Shown piece by piece: positions 25,196-49,904 of a stretch of DNA of 64,000 bases (positions are counted from its first letter, which is position 1; every line of letters begins with the position of its first letter). The translations under genes and the position numbers were made by a program. The notes below the pieces were generated by a model. It did not search any database. It was not told the origin of the DNA and was given only the letters and a program-made list of their open reading frames with translations. Origin of the DNA: Paracyclopina nana (taxonomy: Eukaryota > Arthropoda > Copepoda > Cyclopoida > Cyclopettidae); the NCBI GenBank assembly GCA_019096065.1, contig JAGUCH010000009.1:5404001-5468000 (forward strand), in the 5' to 3' direction.

Positions 25196-25837
25196 TCTGG
25201 TAATCACCAGCAATAAATGTAACCATTGATTTTTATACCAGGCTGTTAAATGCTTATTCTTGTGATTGCGACACCTGGGCTTGACTGAGTGATTTTTATG
25301 ACCAAATTGACTACAGCTGAAATATGGCAACAAAGGTGATCATAATCGTCTCGGTCACGTGCTCGTGTAAAAATGAGACACACAGCGCCTATTTTCCACC
25401 GCAAAAAAGCCATTTCGTGTGTGTGCATGTGTTCTTCCCTTTTGTTTTTTGTGTCTGCAGCTAGAAATTGTTGTACACGTCCAAGTGTGGATTTTATTGG
25501 CGCCCTTTTTTCATTTCCTCACTGCAAATTATTGCAGCTGGCCGTGCCGGAGTGAAGAACTTTAAAAAGCGTGGAAAATTCGTGATGATGCATCATTATA
25601 TAACTTTTAAATGGCCGAAAACGACGATGATGTGATGATGACCTTTCCCGGAAATTTTGACAAAACCCATATGTTGCTGATCAATATCGGATTACCCAAA
25701 AGCAAAATTGGACAGTTTCCTGTCTTTAACACAATATTTTGAGCACAATAACAAAACCCTTTACACAGAATAATCTTCTGTAAAGTCAAGTTATTGTGAG
25801 CAAGCAAATTTTTTTCATCTAATGTTCAATTAACGGA

Positions 25838-25915
25838 TTTTCGCTGAGCGGATTTTAGCAGTGCGGATTTATGCTGAGCGGATTAATACGGCGCGGAATT
25901 TTGCGGACTCGGATT
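25838..25915 (+). repeat. Solo end of the ATCCGTTCCGT foldback family
   Basis: A run of GCGGATTTT-like units about 15-16 bp apart, ending GCGGACTCGGATTTAAACAG. It matches the right end of the larger element at 56673-57118. Confidence 0.6.
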
Positions 25916-28517
25916 TAAACAGAAATACCAGAATAATTTCGGTGCTGCTGCTGATTATTTGCATTGCAACAGGGCAGCAGTTTAGCGCCTATCAATGCGT
26001 GATAATTGCCAGTTTTTAGGCTCTTGAGACCTTTGGCTGATTTTTTCCCATTGCAGCATTGTTTGTGTGTATACCTGTATCCATACCGAGCTTGGCAGGG
26101 AGAAAATATGCATTACTGATCGAACAACGAGCTTGGGAAGCAAACTTTATTGGCTTTTGTGAGCTGAATTTTCCACGCAGCACATTGCCTTTCCTAAGAT
26201 CATCAAAACAAAACGAATTGGTCTTTTAGAAAATGTTGCAAAGGTCGAATTTGCAGCTGAAACTTTGATGATTTGCAACAGCTGCTTTCTTGGCTTTGTG
26301 ACTATAAAAATAGCCAAGTCTTCAAGGATGATGATCCTAGGTGATCAGCTGCCATTTTTTGTTCTTTCTGGCTTTTTTTGACATTTTATTAATGGTCAGC
26401 GGTTACAAAGGAGATTCGTTTCGATGCGCGTAAAATGCAGATGGCCTTCAAGAAATGCGATCGCACGCGCAATTCTGGAAAAATATTTAATGCTTCATCA
26501 GGAATAAAATCATTTTTGCAATCAAAGCCCCAATTTGCCCATTTTGGGCAAAAATCGTTTCCTGATGAACAGCCTGGTTTCGAAATTGAATCGATTTTCT
26601 TCCATTCATTTCCCGCTGTGAATTGTCCCAAAAGTCATTAGAGCAAGCCCATTACTAATGACAAACCGGTAATAATTTGTTGCTGTAGATGCCAAAACCC
26701 TTTAGCAATGATCATTTTCATCGTCTGATTGAATCAGAAGCAAATGTGAAACTCGCTCCCAACCACACACACACACATGGTTTAAAATGTTGATGCCACA
26801 CTGGGGCTATTTGCCCTAAAACCCCTCAAAAAGCTGCATCTTCCCAAATTGCATTTCTACTTCCATTTCTCTTGTTCTACACTACTCGTAATAATTTTTT
26901 TTGCTAATTTTCCATAATGATCCTAGATAATGGGAGAGATTTCTAAGCCTGCCCAAAACTATTAAGTATCTGACTCGTTAGCTATCGGATTTCCAAATAT
27001 GCAATAATGCAAATATTATATACGCATATAATTGTGTATGAATTGACTTTGACAGCAGCAGCCAACTTTGTGTGTAGGTTGGAGGCAACACCCCTTTCAT
27101 GGTCTCATGTCAGTAAACACGTCATACATTGACTCCAGTAAGATGGTGGTGCACACTGGGGGAAATGCACTTTTTTGCAGTGCTGCTGCTGTGAGAAGCA
27201 GGAGGCCAAAATAAGCCATTGGACACACCCAAGATAGTAGTAGTAGCAGTGGTCACTTCATCAATTAATCCCACACTGTGCCTAATTTAAGCATGAAATG
27301 AATAGCAGCAGCGCACATCTTCACAGCATGCAAAAAATGCATACAACACAAAAACAGCTTTGGGCCGTTTCGCCGTAATCGGTACCCACTGTGCACCATT
27401 TGCACATTTTGGCAGTTTATTGCGCCTGCTTTGAGCTGCAATTTCACACTGTAATGCCAAAATGGCCATCACTTTGACTTGGTTTCACTTGTCCTCATTT
27501 TATCCATTTTTAGCCAGCTTTCTATTCGCGAAAAAAAACCTTACCTTGGCAGAGGTAAAATGCATAGTTATTTGGCAAATTTTGAAAAATATGCTATCTA
27601 AGGATCCTGTTTTGTTTTGCCGCTAGGTGAATGTATCAAAAAAATGTGCCGCACCGATAAAATACAGCTTATCAACGGATACGGCAAATTGGGTATCCGC
27701 ATACTCATGTATATAAATATATGCAAATTCCGCGAAAAGTGATGCAAGAGGGGAAAAAATCTGGAGAACAAAAACGACTTCCTTGGCAAGAAGCTAAGAA
27801 GAGCAAATAATGAAAAGATGTTTCAAAGTGCGCAAAGAGGTGTAATTAGGTGCATGTAGTGGTAAACGCGCGCACCATGTGTGCGAGCTCAACAACGGTT
27901 GTGTATAATGTGTATATCTACAATCTGCATGTGAAAAGATGACACATTGAAAATGTTGATTGTTGCTGCTGCTGCGGCTACACCCACCCACGCCTTTACT
28001 TCAGGAACAATTATTTTTCGTTCGAATTGCTGTTGCACATTTTAAGCCAGCAACGCTTGGAAAAAAAACTGAATTTAGCTCATTGTTACAGAGCTGCAAC
28101 TTTCCACTCTTGGAAGCAAATTTCACCACCACATTATGAATGAATTGCACAATCATCTCCGCCTTCCTTTTCCTTGAGATAACTATTACTTCTCTTTTTT
28201 GGGAGATGATGTACTTTTTAATTGCCAAGGAAGCGTCTGGCATTGCCTAAGCTCTTTTCCAAAGGACACGCACAGAGGATTTGCAATATTCTTTTGGGAT
28301 CTGCTGCTGTTATCGAGATCCGAGATCTTGAGGGTCCCATTTGAGGCTCAACTGAGGCGAAATAGGCCAGTGTAACAGTAGAACCCACCGCTAAAATTGA
28401 AGTGGATTCAACAACATGTGCTCCTTCCTTTTTCCAGGTATGTTGCTTTTGGACCCATTTTGGAGGATCGAAAATTGGGTCTCCCTCAAAATCGTGGAGT
28501 TGACAGCTAAGTAGCTA

Positions 28518-28938
28518 ATATCCCGTTCATGTGCAAAGGTGCTTTTCGGAAAGTAAAAAATTGTCATAAGGGAACGGAGTATAACCTCTTAAGAAGGGCT
28601 TCTCAACTAGTTGAACCAGGAATCGAGTTAACAAATTTAGGGCAATATTTCGATAAACATTGATTACTTCACCTGTTTCTTACATGTAATAACTCTGCAA
28701 TTTTTGAGTTGGTTCATGTGAATTTGTGAGAAACATATTGATTCAAAAGTAACCAGTTTGGCTATGAAATTGAAATAAGCTTTGAGTGTTTACTTTTCAA
28801 TAGTCTTAGAATTGACCCGTTTTTCCCTAAGTAGCAGAAGTTTACTTTTGTGTTTGTCATAAGACAATTTTTCTCCTTTCCATAAGGCGTTCGACGTGCA
28901 TTATCGTAAGGAATTTGGGAGCATATGAACGGGATATA
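28518..28938 (+). mobile_element. 421-bp TIR element related to the GTTCATGTACGCC family
   Basis: Left end ATATCCCGTTCATGTGC, right end GCATATGAACGGGATAT. Near the right it has ATAAGACAATTTTTCTCCTT, shared with copies near 47050 and 52340. Confidence 0.6.
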
Positions 28939-29958
28939 AAAGCATTCCACCATTATTTGGCCCTCTTCAGTCTGCCAATGCGTTTTCCTGAGCAAATAGG
29001 CAAAGTCAACTTTTTTTCCTCAATACATATATGCTCATTATTAGTGCTGCGGGCTGAAATATGATTTGGTGTTGACAAACTCTCAACTATGAATAGGAGC
29101 CAACGCGCACAGTCCAAACACGCGTCATCTGCCTCAAAAGTAAACAAAAGCACGTGGCATTTGGGGAAGGGAAGGGGAAGTGAGGTAGCACGGTTTTGTT
29201 TTGATTGGAAATTCTTCGCATTTAACCATTAAAAGCCAAGAGTTTGCAACAAAACGCACACATGGGAAAAAGTGGTGACCACTTGGAGGTGATTTTTGAA
29301 ATAATATTTTCTTCCTCCTTTTTGCTTTGAGAGCCACACCATCTTCCGGGTCTTCTTGTAATTCAGCTCTTGCTGGCGGGATTTCCTTCCCGATTTTTGC
29401 CACGTTTTTCGTGTGTGTAAAGTGGAGCAGCCGAAAAACAGTCAAGATAAGACGAGGTTCCTATCTCGATTTTCATCCCCATAACCGCACCAAAAAGGCA
29501 TGGCTCCCAACCTGTTGGAGACTGAATAATACGCTGCGGTGGTGTTCGTTGGTTGGTGGGGCTTCTCAAAAATGATGGGTGGAAATTTTATGCAACGAGG
29601 AGAAATTTTCCACCACCACCATCATGAATGGGATGTGCGTGACAATTAAATAGTAGTGAAGCAGGTTGGTTTTTTCCTCACATTCAAATGATCAGTTTCT
29701 TCTTTCTTCTTCTTGGGACCAATGAATGGCTGTGCCATTGTGTTCAGAAAAGGGTTGACTGAAAACTTTAGACAAGGCTCTGTGATATGTGGTGGATTTC
29801 GTGGTTTTCCTTCTACTATAGAGAAAGTTGGCCAATATCCTTCTTTTGCAAGTCTCCTTTTCTTCCAATTGGTATTTAATTGCATCTGATTCCGAGCAAA
29901 GGTTGCATGGCTAAGAGAGAAAAATAAGTGGGGTAGAAAGATGGTTGATTACTCTTCA

Positions 29959-30569
29959 CATCAACCTGAGGGCTACTGTAACCCAGAAAAAATTGCCCAC
30001 CCAAAATATGTACATATTCTGAAAGCTTTTGCTATGGGGGTTTGTTTGGCGGTAATTATAAAATCCTGGCCTAGCGCTTCCCATTACATAAAATTTTAAA
30101 AAACTTCTAGCGCCAAAAGCATTGACTTGGTCGAATTTTTCCTGTTAAAATACCCCCACTAAAATGGCAAGATCTATCTTTCTTTACTTCATAAGAAAAT
30201 CGCTAGGATGCCCTGGAATCGAGATATATTGGTCAGATCGGCCGCTGATGAAGAGATATTGAATTCATGCCATTTGACAATAAAGAGAACTGCCACCGCT
30301 ATATCTCGATTCCAGGGCATCCTAGCGATTTTCTTATGAAGTAAAGAAAGATAGATCTTGCCATTTTAGTGGGGGTACTTAAAGATGTAAAATCTGACTA
30401 AGTCCATACTTTCGGCGCTAGAAGTTTTTTAAAATTTTATGTTATGGGAAGCGCTAGGCCAGGATTTTAAAATTACCGCCAAACAAACCCCCATAGCATA
30501 AGCTTTCAGAATATGTATATATTTTGGGTGGGCAATTTTTTCTGGGTTACAGTAGCCCTCAGGTTGATG
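29959..30569. mobile_element. 611-bp foldback element with arms of about 265 bp
   Basis: The left arm (from CATCAACCTGAGGGCTACTG) and right arm (to CAGTAGCCCTCAGGTTGATG) are near-perfect reverse complements around a loop of about 75 bases. Shared blocks include GATGCCCTGGAATCGAGATA, CTAGCGCTTCCCAT and GGGGGTTTGTTTGGCGGTAA. The internal frames are broken and I see no transposase. Confidence 0.85.
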
Positions 30570-31687
30570 TGTCTTAAGAACTGCATAGCTTGAAAAGTTG
30601 AAATATGGCACTGAAAAATAAGTTCCTGTAAAGATGTTTAGCATGATAAGCACTAAATGATGTTCAAAAAGGAAAGGTCAATGGATGACATTTCAGAAAG
30701 TCTTTTATTTTCCAAAATAACTTCAAAGTTGGTCTCTTGCAAAGTTCAACAGCTTGATTGAGCTGCGTTCTCAGAGGACAAATTCAAAATTGATGTAAAA
30801 AAGAACCAGAGCAAGTCTTTGTGTGTCGCAAGTAATGAGGCACTTTTTAAGGTTGGATCATGGGAATGCTCACAATTTCTGCTGCAATTAGTGTATTTCT
30901 GAGAGAACAAAGCTTGAACTCTCTGCGTGGCCCTGCAATGATATCAATAATGGCTTCTTTTTTTTCAGTCTCATCTTCACCTGAACAAGCATAATTGCAG
31001 GTCTCGAAGCAGCCCGAGACAAATCACTTGTTTCTTTCGACTTAAAATTGACTTGGGGGCCCGCAGGTTTTTAATCAAACATGTGGAATATTTTCAGTCG
31101 AAATCCATCATTGTATGACTAGTTCATGTGTTGAAAATGCTCATCCATTACTTGCAGGTGGCAGTTCCAGATTAACATCAGTATTTTTTGCTGCATTTTA
31201 TAAAACTTTATGGGCTTTTTGAGCTCTGAAATAGTGAAGCTGGGTCAGAAGGTCTTGCTGAACATTTTTTATTGCAAATTGCCCTTTTCTCATGGCGCAG
31301 TGAAAATAACAAAGGAGAAAAGTTTGTGATGATTGCATCAAACTTTTAAAAGAGACCATTTCACTTTCCCATTACAAGAGGCTAATGAAGCGATATAACT
31401 CAATTAACCTGCTGAAGCTTCCATCTTTTCAATTAGAATTAGTAGGAGGAGATCTGTTGTTATTAAATGCATCACTGTTTTTTGATGAGCCAGCAAGATT
31501 TTGACTAGAGTTTTCAATTAAATCCGATAACGCTTCATTTGTTGTCGAATGCAAACAAGATTTACTGGAAATACAAAACGCTGTTTGCCTTGATAAACAG
31601 TGTCAATTTTAGCTTTTGTGCAAAGCACAAAATCAGCTATTTACTTTTACCTGTTGAGATCAAAGCTAAAAACAATCGCGAAAAAAT

Positions 31688-31800
31688 TCCGCAAGATGGA
31701 GCTGCAATTTTTTCTTTGTGAGGTCTATTTTCGCCATTTGATGTTCAAAAATGCCAAAAACCTAATATAGCTAATAAAACACCTCTGGTATTTTTGCCCA
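31688..31800 (-). repeat. GATGGCGCC-family repeat, copy 8 (one end)
   Basis: TCCGCAAGATGGAGCTGCAA followed by TTTTCGCCATTTGATG and ends CTCTGGTATTTTTGCCC. Confidence 0.65.
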
Positions 31801-32215
31801 CTCAAAAAGGTAGTTAAAAACGCCTTTTTAAGCCCTATATCTTGATGCAATCTTTACTAGTCATCTTTTGGCGTAGCGGAACATTTTGTGGGAATCACGC
31901 AACCTTTGCTGCATTCGCGACATTTTAAAGAGATCGATGCTGACTCAATTATTTCCTCGGGTGGAAGTACACCACTTAATGTGCGTTCATTATTCAGCAT
32001 CGCCTTAATTGGAGACCTCGCGTTGCTGTATTAGTGTTCCTTATCGCATCTCTATGTTGTGTCGCGCATATATATGCTCGCGCCTGTATATGATATAGGC
32101 AGCATAAATTCTTATCATATTGTATACCTTGCATTGCCATAGCTGTTAGATTTAACAGCTGTGTTTTCGTGCTGCCTTCAACTCAGTCCAAGGCAGCAGA
32201 AGCAGCAGAGTAATT

Positions 32216-32564
32216 ATGCTGAAATTCTGGCGTCGGAGCAGGCCGGAAAGGAAAACACAAGAAAGGCCAGCCGGACACCGAAAAAGAGTTAATTTTCAAG
32301 ATGAAGTTGTGGAGGTTGTCAGCACCTCAGACGGCCTCGAAGGCCACCACAAGGTGGCAACGACTCTGCGAAGGTCGACTTTTTCCACCTCTTCTCCGGC
32401 TGTGCCTGGTGGACAAAGGAAAAAACGTGATTCAGGGCGCAAATTCTGGCTGCCCACCAGAGTTTTTGCAGCCCTCAAACTCAGCCGGCGAAAAAAGCCC
32501 ATGTCGAGCCAAAGGCAAAAGTCAGTAAAGCTCCGGTCGAGGAGAAGGCCCTCGAAACGCAAAG
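32216..32564 (+). CDS. Candidate alternative first exon (B) of the Tricornered-type kinase
   Basis: An ATG opens 116 codons ending at a GTAGGA donor after the first base of a codon (G). This is the same phase as exon A and the 34950 exon, so all three can join 42820. The peptide is very basic (MLKFWRRSRPERK, KRVNFQDEVVEVV, then many Arg/Lys to the donor) and is not recognised. TCAGTC at 32183-32188 could be an initiator, but no DPE follows at +28. Codon use looks protein-like. It might be the start of another gene or a chance frame. Confidence 0.38.
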
Positions 32565-34869
32565 GTAGGAATAACGTTGCGCTGTGGTTGGCAGCGAAAG
32601 CCTTGCTTTACCAGCTTAAGCTGGTGATGTGAAAAGAATGCGCGAGAGAGGATCTAAAGTTTCGTCAAAACTTCCACGGCTCGCAATATTCCTTTTGAAA
32701 AAGTTCATCCGTTTTTCAAGGCCATCTTTGTTGCACATTGTTCTCGCGCAGCGGCCCTTTCTTCTGTGGCATTCCGGATTTGATGCAATTTTTCCCCTTT
32801 TGCGTAGCATCCATAGATCCAATGTGTCTGAGCTTATCTCTGGCACCAATGGCTGCTGCTGAAGTATTTCCTAATCTCAAACTGGCTTCGTGAGCTTTAA
32901 GGGCCTGGCTCCTTGTGCCAAACCCGTGTGCTCCACCGACTATGGAAGCACTTAACGTTTAGCATAATATTCTTTGATGTTGTTTGGCTCTGCTATATTA
33001 TTATTATATAATAGTCATGCCTCCTCAGCTCACACAATGGGCTTTGTCAAGCATAAAATAAACTAGGTAGAACCTCTCGAAACGAGCTCACTTAAGCTTA
33101 TACATATCCAGTTATCGAGAAGGCCCTGTGAGAAAATGGGCTTCTCCTGCTCCTGTCAAATGCAAGGCCTTTTTCTCGGTGGCCTTGGATTCTATGCGCT
33201 TTCTATTAATGAAAATATGTGCACATCTGCAGCCAGCACACCCCTATATTGCCGTTATTATCCGCTAGACGGCGCTGCGATTTGTTTTTGTTGTGCACCT
33301 TTTTGAGCCATTGAATAGTCAAAAACGCCAGAAAATATGGATATTGGAAAAATCCTTTTCTGGCATTTTGTCCTACGCTGAACTATATCTGCAGCCTTAA
33401 GTAATCTCGTGCGTAGCATATGATGTTTCATCAGTGACCTTCATCCATATGCTGATCTCAAATGAGCACGCGAGCACTTTCCGAAAGCATGTCAAGAATG
33501 CTGCTTGTTACTCTTTTCGCCGTCGCAGAAAGGACAGAAAAGATAGTATGCGTTCAAGATGATAGAAATAGTCGATTCCTTTTCGCTCGCGCAAAAAAGG
33601 CCAACTCGGCAAAGTCGGATGAGAGAAAGGCCATAAATTGCTCGAATTGTCATTTTCTCTCCCCATCACTTTTTCCATGTTCTCTCGTGTCTTTTTTCTC
33701 CTTTTGACCGCATGCTGAGCGCATTAAGAAAAGGAGTGTATGCAGTAATAGTGCGTTGCATGATATAATATGTCGTGGCATGCAGATGAAGTCCAAATGG
33801 GCTAAATCATATTGCCTCATTTCCTTCTGGAGATTTTCTTCATTAGGGAGTGCATCTCTCTTGGCAGAGTGGATGATCAATCTTCATTGATGATCCTTGT
33901 CCCAGATTGGGAACAAACGCGCACGGTTGGGATCCGGATGGCGGATCATGATGGAAAGCAGCTGGCCAACATTGTTGCTAAGTCAATCATTAGGGTGAAT
34001 GTCACGGTGACTGACAGCCTCCAGTCTTGTTAAAAAACTGTCACAAAATCACGTCGAAGAATCTGGAGCATGTTGCCAAAAGAAGAGGCCATTTATTTTG
34101 CCGCCGGAGAATTTCAATGATTCGCAGAAATTCGGTGCTTTCTCTATGAGCACTTTGGCTGCTGCGAGCTGTCACAACTTTCCATTGAAGATGACGGAAA
34201 CATAGCGAGGCGTTTTTCAAGCAGAGAATCACCTTTGACTTTCGTGAGCTGAGAAGCAAGGCCAGAAAACCTCTCCTGTTTTGGGTCGGAATGATTGTGA
34301 GGAGCAATAGCTTTAAAATATGACTCACCGACAATAATGAATGTAAAAAAAGGCAGTTTTATTACCAGCGCTCAAATCGGAGCTTTCCCAGCCGCGACCG
34401 CAATTGCTGCAACTGCACTTCGTAGTATATATCATGAAGCTCTAGCTGGCAAGCCAACAATTCGCACAAGTCAGCTGGTGTCCTTGAAAAGGGGACCAGA
34501 ACTGCATGGCCTTTCCGCATGATGTGGACACCACGTGAGCCCTAACGCAGATAGATAGCAAGGGCCAAAAAGAGCCCTATAGAAGCTAGAAAGCGCTGGC
34601 GGCGTTGCCAAATGGTCATCATGGAGAAAAATCCATATTTCAACTTCCGAAGCATTCAAAAGTGAAAAAATGGTGGGGGAAGGTGTATAGATAATTTTCC
34701 TAAGAAAATAGCCTTTATAATAGTGAAGCATGATAGTAGTAGTAAGGTCGCGCTTTCTCTTTTACGTCGAAGTAGCAAGAGAGCGCGAGCGTAGCTGCTT
34801 TTGCTGCTGCTACTGCTGCCATTAAAGAGAGCTCTGACAGTTTCCCATCAAGCAAGGCCTAGTAGTCTT
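32565..34869. other. Gene-poor stretch between candidate exon B and the 34950 exon
   Basis: Apart from one repeat copy at 33261-33374 I see no supported gene. Confidence 0.5.
33261..33374 (-). repeat. GATGGCGCC-family repeat, copy 9 (one end)
   Basis: TCCGCTAGACGGCGCTGCGA at the left, GTCAAAAACGCCAG in the middle, TTTTCTGGCATTTTGTCC at the right. Confidence 0.65.
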
Positions 34870-34904
34870 TCAGTTGTGCAACATGCGGCTACGGGGCAAG
34901 ACGT
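34870..34904 (+). promoter_or_regulatory. Initiator plus DPE core promoter of the 34950 first exon
   Basis: TCAGTT at 34870-34875 sets +1 at A34872. AGACGT at 34899-34904 is a full match to the extended DPE at +28 to +33. A palindromic TGACGT-containing block (GACGTGACGTC) overlaps it. Motif and spacing are seen in the sequence; promoter activity is inferred. Confidence 0.55.
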
Positions 34905-34949
34905 GACGTCCGAGACCAATTTAGTTTGTTAACATTTTCGTTTTGTCAA

Positions 34950-48749
<13,800 letters not shown>

Positions 48750-49904
48750 TAGTCAAATATGGTGTAGTCTTCTATGGTAGATATATACGTACGTACTTAC
48801 AAGGACACATGCTACAGATCCAGAAGATCTTCGGCGAAGGCTCCACCAGAGGCTGCAATCCGGCCAAGGCCTCAGAGACACGGGTGTTAAGAGTGAAGAA
48901 GAATTTTAAGGCCTCCTGGATGAGCACAGGCCTACAAATAATACAATTGACGTTCATGCTATTTTTGTAATGAGCTCAATTTTTTGGCTTTGGCCGGAGC
49001 AGCATCGCTGAAATGTGTCGCGGGCAATAGCTAAGCACCATAATATTTCATTCAGTCAAGACTCTATCAATATAGACAAGAAATCGAGGATATGTATAAA
49101 TACTAATGTGATGATTTCCTCTTTGATTTTCACATATCCCGCCCCGCCCCGCCCCCCACAACTACTTTAACAACAACAACAAACCCACTATAAATACTAG
49201 TGTAATACTACTACTACTATTTTTTGCCGAAAAATATCAAAGATTTTTCAACGAAAATTTGTCAAACCGAAAAATGTTTTAAAGAGCTGTGAAAAACTCC
49301 GTTGTATTTTGACAGAATTTAGCTGATATAATAACCTAAATGATGATGATGATGATGCTGAAATCATACGTAGCAAAATAATGTTCACACACAACTTTTG
49401 GTGTCTTTTCATTGAATTCATTTGCATTTCTTCCCCAACAACTCAAAATTAATATTGACGACGCGATGATAATGATAAACAGTCCTCCTCCGTTGCAACA
49501 ACTCTTTGAACAGCAGCAGCAGAATTATTCACAACAACAACAAAGCATGGCAATTTTATGATTTTTCTTCTAGACTGGCTGCAAAATCAGCAGCTAACCT
49601 CAGTTACTTCTTTACTACATTTATTGAGCTCTGTTTCTTCCTATAGAAAAACACTACTCCTACTACTCCTTTATTGTTAACCGCTACAATTTACATTCTT
49701 CAATATTATTATTATTATTATTACTGTACACAGCGAGTAGATTTTTGCTCTTCTTAGTGTTATGTCAAACAAGTGAATAATAAAATCATCAGTAATTGAA
49801 AAGTTACACAACCTAGCTGATATTTTGATAAGAGTGCAAGATAAGAAAACTGGACCTTGCCATTGCCGTTTCGTCGTCAGCTGTTGACGTAGTACACCTT
49901 ACAA
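48750..49904 (+). other. Kinase 3' UTR and gap to PEX5
   Basis: About 1.0 kb of 3' UTR, AT-rich, with a C-rich run near 49139, CAA and ACT triplet runs near 49166 and 49205, GAT repeats near 49342 and an ATT run near 49704. AATAAA at 49779-49784 is a good candidate poly(A) signal, leaving about 120 bases before the PEX5 start codon. Confidence 0.6.
49779..49784 (+). terminator. Candidate poly(A) signal of the kinase gene
   Basis: AATAAA 1030 bases after the kinase stop and 121 bases before the PEX5 ATG. Confidence 0.5.

Larger units (their letters stand above)
13926..32215. other. 18-kb gene-poor stretch (possible first intron of the kinase)
   Basis: After the CpG-rich block I find no exon I can support. 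The stretch is AT-rich and carries repeat copies near 18320, 19481, 19785, 22130, 23416, 23908, 25071, 25838, 28518, 29959 and 31688, plus a GAT-triplet microsatellite near 24895. If exon A belongs to the kinase, all of this is intron. Confidence 0.5.

Noticed and set aside
29646..30653. Several 60-80-codon frames around the foldback
   Set aside because: They read through the inverted arms or their flanks, show no domain and are not shared between the two arms as a protein.
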